A DNA stretch of 64,000 nt from Torymus aiolomorphi. Taxonomy: Eukaryota; Arthropoda; Insecta; Hymenoptera; Torymidae. The notes beneath the pieces are model-generated. The model did no database searches, was not told the DNA's origin, and worked only from the letters and a program-made list of their open reading frames with translations. Location: assembly GCA_036365515.1 (NCBI GenBank), contig CM070877.1, positions 248,001 through 312,000 on the forward strand. Direction: 5' to 3'. The first letter of the stretch is position 1. Every line of letters starts with the position of its first letter. Shown one piece after another: positions 56,501 through 64,000 of this stretch. The position numbers and the translations under genes are program-made.

Positions 56501-57318
56501 TGAAAATGCTATATCTCCGAGTAAAATAGGACTATACAGATTATATCTTGGGCCATTTTATAAAAAAATATTGTGTATTTATACTATATATTGTATATTA
56601 TTTAAACTACATTTTTTTTCAGCTTCTTTTTGGCCTCAGAAGCCACTAGGTGTAAGACCCCCTTAAGGATGTCGGTGAAGAAGATCGTATATATAAGATC
56701 GTAAGATGAGATTATATGACGTTTAACGTTATATTTGAGCACGAAATCTCATATTAACTATATTATACATAAGATCTCGTTTAATCTTTATCGTGAGGTA
56801 CTTGCAACATAGTTGCAATTTATTTGTAATTTAGCCGCTTAATGGTACTTTAGATAAAACATTTTTAACTATCCTATAATGATTCTACAACTAAACTCTA
56901 TAAATAATAGTCTGCTATCTGTGTCCTTAATCGCAGACATTTCCATTGCTAAAATTACACTGCACATATTGTATATTAATAGTCATGCGAAATCTTGCTA
57001 AATAAAGATAAATCTAAGTTTAAATATTGGTATCAAAACGCGAATTAAAAATGTGTATAATGAATAGTATAGCAAATGAAAGTAAACATACTTGTTACAC
57101 CAGATGCGTTTAACGATAATGCGTTTAATGAAAAACATTTATGTATTTAATTAATTTTATCATTTCCTAAAAATTCTTAATATCGAAACACTGTGAAGAG
57201 AACCATCCCTAAATACATTAAAATTATACAGGCTGCAAAGTGAATAACATACCTGCCATGAAGAAGAAGAAATGCGCCTTGACAGGCAGCTGCTGCTGGT
57301 TAATCTTCACTTTTTCCA
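47551..57318 (-). CDS. MFSD6: MFSD6-type major facilitator transporter, nine coding exons, 536 aa
   Basis: Exons in coding order: 57318-57252, 55844-55542, 53808-53485, 52818-52628, 49041-48905, 48827-48712, 48628-48383, 47848-47696, 47624-47551 (stop TGA). All junctions are GT-AG, phases join without conflict, and the total of 1611 bases gives 536 codons plus stop. The protein is a multi-pass membrane carrier. Helix 1 runs from HFFFFMAAMGPILPFLPVYG. The helix 2-3 loop has the MFS motif GFLVDHFRPWRRS. A long cysteine-rich extracellular loop (residues about 95-185) has NAT, NTS and NTT glycosylation sequons. GSIGFNVSNCISDAICFD and IKLIEGLTVFAETLGGEV are typical of the MFSD6 group. The substrate is unknown. 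The start has a good context (AAAATGG). The exon 2 donor is the less usual GTATTT, chosen because only it keeps phase. Antisense frames over exons 2 and 3 are shadows. Confidence 0.93.
49552..49993 (+). repeat. three tandem units of 146-147 bp in an intron
   Basis: Units start at 49552, 49698 and 49844 and are nearly identical. Each has GAGCATTCGAGATAATCTAT, ATCTCGAAATCTCGAATAAT and ends GCGCGTAGCGCGCTGATTAA. A single old relative is at 22380. The near identity points to recent amplification. Short frames across it are not genes. Confidence 0.95.
50235..50876 (+). CDS. gag-like zinc-knuckle protein, 213 aa, antisense within an MFSD6 intron
   Basis: An intact, GC-rich frame between AT-rich flanks, opposite in strand to the transporter. 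After an acidic, Pro-rich N-terminus there is a canonical CCHC knuckle, CFNCWRRGHRFHDC (residues 74-87). A second, CHNCGRRGVKVKDC (about 95-108), has Val in place of His, and a Cys-x2-Cys pair (CPRCSRAH) follows. The C-terminal 90 residues are helical and charged, with no protease or reverse transcriptase. Zinc knuckles of this type bind single-stranded nucleic acid in retroelement Gag proteins. No LTR, pol or tail is seen. Upstream, 49994-50234 has no frame but contains a donor-like CTGGGTAAGTTC at about 50069, so a 5' exon is possible. It may be a solo gag relic or a co-opted gene. Confidence 0.75.
   Translation: MTSHSMDDCESSDSSETIIAKPVVSPVPNDDPALAALPSLKRAPLPPVKCQGVIFGDLAPVPIDPNIDPPPYHCFNCWRRGHRFHDCKRPRSSILCHNCGRRGVKVKDCPRCSRAHLKHLDRYGRAATWVRDTEPVPATGDEFDGVSETLRAAMDDLFRGRGTPFVADLALMMHTVKQLSGETRAKMLKQLIDESTETKERRTYWMEKLGEKF
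51515..51738. mobile_element. 224-bp MITE with perfect 8-bp target duplication
   Basis: GCAAATCC at 51507-51514 is repeated at 51739-51746. The ends are ATGGGTCTGAAGTTTGCA and TGCAAACTTCAGACCCAT, continuing CGTTGGA / TCCAACG with one skipped base. It is AT-rich inside and has no ORF. The 8-bp duplication suggests hAT- or P-type mobilisation, although the ends do not match the usual hAT start. Confidence 0.88.
51857..52583. mobile_element. about 727-bp inverted-repeat element (TACACGGAAAAAAATTT ends)
   Basis: TACACGGAAAAAAATTTGG at 51857 is mirrored by AAATTTTTTTCCGTGTA ending 52582. It has GGACTCC and GGAGTCC words inside (52050-52095, 52440, 52525) and no transposase. Its right end is 45 bp from MFSD6 exon 4 (52628). 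The ends resemble those of the element at 6930-7651. Confidence 0.8.
54349..54900. mobile_element. 552-bp foldback with repeated AAACCGTA words
   Basis: CCCGTATGGAAAAAAG at 54349 is mirrored by TTTTCATACGGG ending 54900. The left half repeats GAAACCGTA/CAAACCGTA and the right half TACGGTTTCCTA/TACGGTTTTCTA, giving multi-register self-complementarity. It has no ORF and lies in the intron between MFSD6 exons 3 and 2. Confidence 0.85.
54920..55265. mobile_element. 346-bp inverted-repeat element (CGTCGGCTGGGGGAGAG ends)
   Basis: CGTCGGCTGGGGGAGAGAAA at 54920 is mirrored by ATCTCTCTCCCAGCCGACG ending 55265. An inner AAGTCCTATCTCGGCTTCGC stretch, repeated three times on the left, pairs with GCGAAGCTAAGATAGGAC on the right. 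It is intronic and has no ORF. Confidence 0.88.
56008..56662. mobile_element. 655-bp foldback in the first coding intron of MFSD6
   Basis: GGGGGTCTTACACCTAGTGG at 56008 is mirrored by CCACTAGGTGTAAGACCCCC ending 56662. The arms of about 300 bp (for example ATTTTCAATTTCTTGTCATT against AATGACAAAAAATTGAAAAT) are near-perfect inverses. TTAA follows the right end, but the left flank reads TGCA, so a TTAA duplication is only half visible. No ORF. Confidence 0.88.
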
Positions 57319-58773
57319 TTTTGCTCACTGGCAATTGTCTTTTGTACCAATATTATATGTAAATGCGTACATCAACTGTTTCGCATGTAGAGGAATATCA
57401 AGATGCACTTGGCGACGTCTTGCTCATGACTATAGCTGAAATGACCAAAATTATTAGCAGAGATTATTTGCAAGAAGGTATCTCTTTATCTTTACGATTG
57501 ATAAATTATACGAATTTAAGATAAAGCGGCGATAAGGTGCCAATCAATATTTACACGAATCGCTTCATAGTCAAAATAGTTAATGAGATTTTTGTAAAAT
57601 GGGAAAAAGCTATTTATTTAATGGTAACCAGAGCCATCGAAGAAATTTATAAAAGCAATAGCGACAGAAATTAGAAACGATTAAAAAGTCAAATTTGATT
57701 AAGTGATAAGAAAAAATTTATATATTTAATTTTTAAAATCCTACCTTTGATGCTTTATTTTAGCAAATATAAACTGCTTTAAAATCTGCTTTGTCGCTAT
57801 ATATGCTGTAAATTATATTTACTCCAATGTTTTGACGGGTTCGACAGAGTTTAGTTATTTATCCTTCGACCGCAATGAAGCAATAAATAGGAATAATTCA
57901 TTATCGCTTAATTGAAATATAATAGTTTGAAGAAGATCTACTTTATATATTACAATTATCTCTTTGATAACTACTATATATAATCGATTGATTGATATCG
58001 GTGACATATCGAATGATCTTCAAGTATAGAAGGTTCTATGTTTACATTTCCGTTTCTATTAAATTATAAGATGAGCTGTTTTTAATTTATCACATGAGTT
58101 TGTTAAATAGCATTTTAGTCTTCACTAAGTTTATGAACTTGTGTACACATGCATTAAATAATATGTATCTGGTTCAAAATTATCATACGAATGAGGTTTT
58201 ACAGTTATTAATAAAATATCATTAACTTACATCAAGTTTTAAATTCAAGCAGTAAAGTCTACCTCTATCATAGCTTACATCGCGATGAAAAGATTTTTAA
58301 TTTGAAATCGATTGAAAAATCATCATCAGCACGAGTAAATAAACCTATTAAAGAAATTAGCTATAAATTACGTATTTTGTCGATCGCGCGGACACTAACG
58401 TCTATTGATTTTTTGCATGTGAAATCCCATTATCGTCATTAGTAAAGATACTTGCCATGATTGAAGAAAATTTTGCTTCTCTACAACGTATAAAAAAGTA
58501 CATTATCAGCGTATGGTATGTACATGCCAGTCATTTACTGTTTTACATACCGTTCATTTCAATTGCAAAACAAATGGCAATTAATTTTTTCTACCTTTCC
58601 AAAGATGACTAAGATCCTCAATTCACATAATTTCCATTTCTCTCGCTAAACATTAATTCATTTACTAACAAAACGCACTTAAATACTTGAAAAAACATAA
58701 TCCACCAGACAAACACGAACCAAAATACACCACCGCACCGTACAAACTCAAAACACAGCCGCACTCTCCTCAC
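57319..58773 (-). other. probable 5' intron and UTR of MFSD6; no other gene
   Basis: A good acceptor (CAATTGCCAG, minus strand) just 5' of 57326 suggests an untranslated piece 57326-57319 before the ATG. The rest is AT-rich with no coding frame, and would be an intron leading to the GC-rich region at 58.8 kb. Confidence 0.45.
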
Positions 58774-59080
58774 CTCGAAACCGCTCCGCACCTAGCTGAC
58801 AGCATAGCCGGCTGAACTTGACTCGCTTTCCTCGATCCGCTTTTTCGCGCGCACTACACGCTGTTCTCCTCTGCTCTACTCTCTCCTCGTCGTCGTCGTG
58901 GTCGTGTGCGCGGCTGGCACCGATAAAAATTCTCCGCAAAGAGTGCGCGCGCTGTGTGTGTGTCTTTATCTGTGTCGCTGAGGCGACGAGCAGGAGCTGG
59001 AAAAAAACGCGCGTACGTGAATACGAGAGAGAAAGAACGGGTTCTGAGCGAGTTGTGCGATGTGGTGATTGATTTGCGAT
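58774..59080 (-). promoter_or_regulatory. candidate MFSD6 promoter and untranslated first exon
   Basis: GC-rich with many CG steps, in an AT-rich region upstream of the transporter. On the minus strand, TTTCGAG followed by GTGAGG (58773-58768) would be a donor joining to the acceptor at 57327. TCAGTT-like initiator sequences and GAC/GTC repeats occur, but no TATA box is obvious. It is inferred from position and composition only. The frames on both strands carry no domain. Confidence 0.4.
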
Positions 59081-60136
59081 TGGGGTTGGGAGGTAAGAGT
59101 TGGGATTTTTTTTTTAGAAAGAGGATGTTAGGCTTTAGTTTTTCTATAGTATTTTTGGGAAATTTAAAAAAAAATTAGTTAAGTGTAAGGTAAATATAAA
59201 GATGTAATTTTTATGTAATAACTGTGAAACGTAAATAAATTAATAGTTAATTACGATTAATATCAAATATAACTATATAAATTTGTTTATAGATTCGAGT
59301 GTGTACATTAGAGATTTAACTTTATATTTACTGCGTTTATATAGGAATAAAATAAAATTATATAAATAAGGGAAAAAGGCGATTGCTTTTTAATTTGTTA
59401 AAAAAAAAACATAAGTGGATTTTTCATGCATGGCCAAATAAATTATTCATATAATTTTTCCTCTATTTATCTGTATAAGATATAAGAACGAGTGAAAAAA
59501 TATGAATATAATAAAATTGTTTAAAACTGATAAAATCTATTTTACTGTTTAACCGTTCATTTTTTACTACTCTACAATAGTATTAAAGAGACGACCGACC
59601 TATGCCAACTAATATACATTTGTAAATTAGCTACTATGTTTCGGTAATCAAATACTTGGCATGCTATTCGGGCGGCTATTTTGAATATTTCATACGGCTG
59701 AAGCGAATAATGCACTTATATTAAATGAGTAATTAGTGATAGCTATTTATTTTTATAAAGTGCAACTTTCGGTGTCTATAGTCAGTTTATAGGTGATATA
59801 TGAATTATCTAATCGGCACTACTTATGGTCTTTACAAAAACGTTCTGATTATACTTTGACAAATGTAAAAATTTTTGACAATTTTAGAAATGTAAATAAA
59901 AATAAAAATTGATTTCGATCTTCATCATAAAAAGTATTTATATTTAGAGTCTATCAATTTATGCTCTCGTTCTGTAAAAAAAGTTATACGTTATCTTTTT
60001 GAAGTTTGTAAAACTGAAAGAGAAAGTTTGGATATAGATTGTGAAATTTTATACTTTTGAACGTCTATTTATTAGATATATTTGAAGTAAGTTGAATTTA
60101 TAATATTAATTAGAAACCAATTAGTATAACTCTATC
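59081..60136. other. AT-rich intergenic DNA, nothing seen
   Basis: No coding frame, no clear repeat structure. Confidence 0.5.
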
Positions 60137-60738
60137 GAGGAGAGTGCACACCCTATGGGTAGTGGATCTTAATGGGGCTTTGAAAGTCGATTTCTGCGGT
60201 ATCTAAAAATAAAGCCAAGGTCTCACAATTTCATCAAATGGGCTTTTTTTCTTGAGATATGGCCAGTCTACTCTCAAATATGCTCTATTTCGTTAAAAAA
60301 TGATGTCTCTTATAGACTGTCAGATGTCACTTTTGCAAGTATTTATGTTATGAACTTGTCAGGAAAAGCCAAAACTTAAGCTTTGTTTCGTTGAGGAATA
60401 TTAATTTTTCAGGAAATCACAAGCAATCAATGATCAAGTAAGAAAATGGTTAAAAATCTTTTTAAACGATTTAATTGGTCGTGTTTTTAATTATTTTCTT
60501 ACGCTATCTTTGATTGCATGTAATTTCCTGAAAAATTAATATTTTTCAGCGAAACAAAGCTTAAATTTTAGCTTTTCCTGTAGATATTCAGAATCTCTTT
60601 TGCTCGTTTTCGTATCAAAGTGACAATCGATAGTAAAGACATATTTTTTTTTTTAACGCAATAGAGCATATTTAATCGACTCCGGATTTTATCAAATCCG
60701 CGTTAAAATCCATTTCTCGGGAGGTATGCACACTCCTT
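60137..60738. mobile_element. 602-bp foldback, nearly palindromic throughout
   Basis: AGGAGAGTGCACACCC at 60138 is mirrored by GGTATGCACACTCCTT at 60723-60738. The arms pair through AAGTCGATTTCTGCGG-type and TTTCAGGAAATCACAAGCAA / TTGCATGTAATTTCCTGAAA blocks to a centre near 60455. Partial relatives are at 23220-23640 and 44730-44842. It has no ORF. Confidence 0.8.
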
Positions 60739-61565
60739 GTCAGTAACGTGGCATACAAATTATAATTTATTTGACACGCTTCTTAGCTCATTATTTTTTT
60801 GTCGTTACCAGCAATTAGTCATATTCTCGTAAAAAAACATAAATTGTACACGTATGAGAATTATCGAAGATGTCAACTATAATTTAAAATAATGTTATGT
60901 ATTGGTATTATTGTAAAGCGTCATTTTAAAAACTCGACTCACAAATTCAAGAGAAATTTGAGTTTTAAATGATAGCTTTAAACGCTAATAAAAATGTAGT
61001 CTGGAGTGGAATGCAGAAGTGAGGTACTCTTCTAAACTGTTTTTAAACTAGATTTATAAATCGCCAATAAATTCAGGTCAGCTTAATAGCATTTAACAAT
61101 ATAATTCTTTAGCGTAATAGATTCCATTGATTATAGCTTGTCACGTGCACAACCTCAATTAAGATAAGCTTACATTTTCAATAAATGTTATTTTTTATGA
61201 AAACTGCTTATATTTAACTATAAACCTTCTTAAGATTTAGCGTTCGATTAACATGTATCTATATCAAATAACGTTCTGACTGTTTTTGACTATACTCTAT
61301 GGTAAGCAATGTTCTTCAAAATATACAAATTCAAAATATACATTAAAAAATTCGCTTCAGCTCCAATATGTATCGAATATATTTTTTGGAATCTTGAATT
61401 CTTTATTCACACGATGATAAAAGTTCATTCATTCCACTGCCTGGCAACGCACCCACTAAACCACTTCCTACTAAACTACTTCCAAAGTAAAACCTCAAAT
61501 CACCACTATACCACTCCCAAAATGGCTTCTTATCTCTCAAAATCACATGAAATTTGTAACACTCA
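60739..61565. other. AT-rich intergenic DNA, nothing seen
   Basis: An 89-codon frame at 61309-61578 has no domain and composition like the surroundings; I do not call it. Confidence 0.5.
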
Positions 61566-61860
61566 CGCACAAAAATGAAAAGAAAAGAAATCCACAGGCG
61601 CGTCTAGCTGTGAGACATCCGGCGCAACAACTAGCTGTACGACGCGTTGTACTTATACTCCTGCTGTTGCTGCTGCTGCACCAAAGAGAAACCGTTTAGC
61701 TATCACCGAAGATAGCCGAGAACCGCCGAGAGCCGCTGACGCATTCAAAACGCCCCGCGTGGGCTTGGTATTTTTAGACCTGCGGGCTGTGTGCGCTTTT
61801 ATTGCGCGAACACAATGGGCGGCCGCTTTGTCCAATTCGCACGCGTGAGTATATAGGATG
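61566..61860. other. GC-rich patch, possible alternative promoter or first exon
   Basis: CG-rich sequence (GGCGCGTCTAGCTGTGAGAC, GAACCGCCGAGAGCCGCTGA) between AT-rich flanks, with a TGC/GCA trinucleotide run (61662-61680). A donor-like CACGCGTGAGTATA on + ends it. It could serve MFSD6 upstream on minus or an unseen gene on plus. Not resolved. Confidence 0.35.
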
Positions 61861-61896
61861 ATGTTTTTACTAATGTATAATGTCGTTTGGTGGCAC

Positions 61897-61914
61897 GGGG
61901 GGGGGGGGGGGGGG
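61897..61914. repeat. poly-G run of 18
   Basis: An uninterrupted G run, a possible quadruplex-forming tract or an assembly-fragile site. Confidence 0.95.
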
Positions 61915-62794
61915 TTGATGTCGCTGCGGGTTTATTTCATTGATGGAGACGCGACTGGTTGGATCGAAGAAGATGCTTGATAGGCATCGATTGAACGATG
62001 TTTATGGGTGCAGAGTGCAAGCGTATCATTGGCTGGTACGGGGTTGCAGAAGTTGAGCACGATGTCGATTATTTAGGAGTTGACCGTTTTTTGGAAAAGT
62101 TTGTTATCGATCGTTTTTGTAAAGAATGACTGTGAATTCTTTTTTGAGAATAAGTTTGATATTTTTGTTTTAAGATTAGATAATGTACAAAGATAATTTG
62201 TAGATGATAGTGAGGAAAATAGTAAATATTTTGCACCCAAAGAATTCGTAAAATCGATTAGAATTCAGTTTAAAGTGCGCAAGGAAATTTGCATCTAAAT
62301 CAGTATAACAAATAACTTTTGCCATGGTAAATTTAAAAAAAAAATGTTAACTTCTAAAGTTTTAAAATTTATGTTTTTATAATTGCTTTTTTCTATTATT
62401 CAAAATCAATAGTTCAATCAATATCAAAATCATATATTTTAATATTAAAAATTATATTTTGATAAAATTAAGCCGAGGTTGAAATAATTTCGTTGTAATC
62501 TTCCGTCCAACACCAAAAAGCGTTCATAAATAAATAAACATTTCTTCTACAAAAATGTGGCAATAATTCAGAGTGAAATTTCTGGTATTAATGAATTCAC
62601 GTTCTCAATTTTTGTAAATAATATTGTATGTCATCTGTATAAAGTTTTACAAAAAATAATTTAAATTTTCTGTCCAACATTATCTTGCACAAGATGTTTA
62701 CAGAAACACAGTTGTGTAGAAGAAACAATTGCAAACCAGTATCGTCTGCTTCGATTTTGCAGATAAGATAAGGACTAAATTAATTTCAATATTG

Positions 62795-62796
<2 letters not shown>

Positions 62797-62828
<32 letters not shown>
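62797..62828. repeat. (AT)n microsatellite
   Basis: A pure AT run of about 32 bases. The flanking 61915-62900 is AT-rich with no gene. Confidence 0.95.
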
Positions 62829-62831
<3 letters not shown>

Positions 62832-62904
62832 GACTTGCATATAAAAAACTGTAAAAATTCAATAGTTATTTCCTGAAAAAGAAAAAAAAAAACGTACGTT
62901 AGAC

Positions 62905-63117
62905 ACCATAGATTCTTAAGTATGCACGACTAAATAAAATGAAGCTGTTAGGTAGACGACCCATCGTGCACCGATGCAAAAGGTGCTGCTTTTGATATTT
63001 ATTTCTTTTTATTTATCACAGATTCCTATGTATGTACGACTAAATAAAATGAAGCCGTTGGGTAGGCAACCCATTGTGCACTAATGCAAAAGGCGCTGCT
63101 TCTGATATTTATTTATT
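62905..63117 (+). repeat. two tandem units of about 105 bp
   Basis: The first unit (62917 on) and the second (63030 on) share ACTAAATAAAATGAAGC, a GTAG.C.ACCCAT.GTGCAC stretch, ATGCAAAAGG and GATATTTATTT. The unit ends in poly-T/A-rich sequence. It could be tails of successive retroposon insertions. It lies just before the R1-like fragment. Confidence 0.7.
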
Positions 63118-63287
63118 TTTTATCTACTTGTTTTTACTAACCAAATGCATCACATAAAGTCTCAAATAATGAAGATGATTACGATTTTGAAAATGATTTA
63201 CTAAAGTCTACTTTAAAACATATTTAAAACCGATTCTTTTGTAAAAATTTATTATTATTATGTAATAACAAACTTCTTTAACTTCAT

Positions 63288-64000
63288 AACGCCAGAGCCA
63301 TTGAGTGGGGCATGACGACGACGAACAAACGTGGACGGCTGCTGTTGGAATTGGCCGCGAGGCTAGACCTAACAGTAGCAAACGTGGGACAGGCGACGAC
63401 ATACAGGAGACCCGGCTATGGCGCATCCATCCCAGACGTGACCTTTGTGACGACTGGACTTCTCCGAAATGTCGAGGGGTGGCGGGTGTTCGAGGGCTAC
63501 ACGGCCAGCGACCACCAGTACATCATCTTCGGAGTGACCGACAAAGCACAGAACAGAACAGGGACCGCCCAAACTCCCGCGGGATGGAACATGAAAAAAC
63601 TAGACGTTGACAAACTGACGGCACAGCTGGACAGTGAACCGGACCCGACAACGGCGATCCCTCGCGGCATCGGTGGTAGGGAAAAGGCTGAAAAGCTAAC
63701 AGAGGAAACGTCGGGGCTCTTGAGACGGCTCTGTGACGCCTCTATGCCAAGAAAACGGACGAGACGTGACAAAGAACCGGTGTACTGGTGGACCGAAGAT
63801 ATCGCGCGCCTCCGACGCGAATGCCTACGGCTCCGACGGAGGGCCCAGCGCGCCCGCAACAAAGCGGACGCGATGGCCCACTCGGAGGAGTACCGGGTAG
63901 CGCGCAAAGAACTGAGGCGCGCTATCAATGACAGTAAAAAGGAAAGTTGGACCAAACTGATTAACGAGGTGGACTCAGACCCTTGGGGAGCGGGTTACAA
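63288..64000 (+). CDS. R1-like non-LTR retrotransposon ORF2 fragment, 5'-truncated, open to the edge
   Basis: The frame is open from 63288 to the window end with no stop. It starts inside the apurinic-endonuclease-like domain (NARAIEWGMTTTNKRG, GASIPDVTFV, then TASDHQYIIFGV with the catalytic Asp-His pair). It passes a linker to the pre-RT region (EPVYWWTEDIARLRRECLRL, RRAINDSKKESWTKLI). EN followed by reverse transcriptase is the ORF2 order of R1/LOA-type elements. The sequence is much more GC-rich than its surroundings. The endonuclease N-terminus, with its catalytic Asn and Glu, is missing, consistent with 5' truncation during target-primed insertion. The 101-codon frame at 63305 and the minus-strand frames are shadows. 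The reverse transcriptase core would lie beyond the edge. Confidence 0.85.

Noticed and set aside
63305..63955. 101-codon plus-strand and 152-codon minus-strand frames
   Set aside because: Both overlap the endonuclease/pre-RT frame of the R1-like element, which is open to the window end and has family motifs.

Overview
This is a eukaryotic, AT-rich, intron-bearing genomic segment from an insect, most likely a hymenopteran such as an ant. That placement is an inference from the mariner, P-type and R1-like elements and from the insect-like major facilitator (MFS) transporter; nothing in the window fixes the species. There are no operons. The window holds one clearly complete host gene, one partial host-like gene at the left edge, and a dense, nested collection of transposable elements and large inverted repeats.

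Left part (1-10.6 kb). A three-exon THAP-domain gene on the minus strand runs off the left edge. Next come a broken Maverick/Polinton-type integrase with a chromodomain and a cecropia-like mariner split by a hAT element with a matching 8-bp target duplication. A long GA microsatellite, a terminal-inverted-repeat element containing a tRNA-like stretch, and a decayed cysteine-rich peptide exon follow. An intact-looking mariner with all three catalytic aspartates closes this part. A better copy of the cysteine-rich exon lies at 15.4 kb.

Middle (11-44 kb). This is almost wholly repeats: a pair of 894-bp inverted arms (11.5-14.3 kb), and a large inverted-repeat element at 16.9-19.8 kb with a TTAA-flanked insertion whose empty site is preserved in the other arm. 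A hAT element at 20.3-21.5 kb has a perfect 8-bp duplication and its own TTAA-flanked foldback. A GC-rich island lies at 27.0-27.5 kb and a P-element/THAP9-like transposase pseudogene at 27.6-30.8 kb. A 92-bp satellite whose units switch strand follows at 32.0-33.4 kb. The most striking object is a nearly 6-kb hierarchical palindrome (37.0-43.0 kb) built from repeated self-complementary CTCAGGTGAG..CTCACCTGAG boxes.

Right part (47-64 kb). A nine-exon gene on the minus strand (47551-57318) encodes a 536-residue MFSD6-type transporter. All exon phases agree and no break is visible. Its introns carry an antisense intact zinc-knuckle (gag-like) ORF, a three-unit 146-bp repeat and at least five inverted-repeat elements. 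A GC-rich probable first-exon/promoter region lies at about 58.8 kb. A 5'-truncated R1-like non-LTR retrotransposon reading frame enters at 63.3 kb and is open to the right edge.

All homology calls are from reading motifs, not from searches. Splice sites were chosen by GT-AG consensus and phase continuity.
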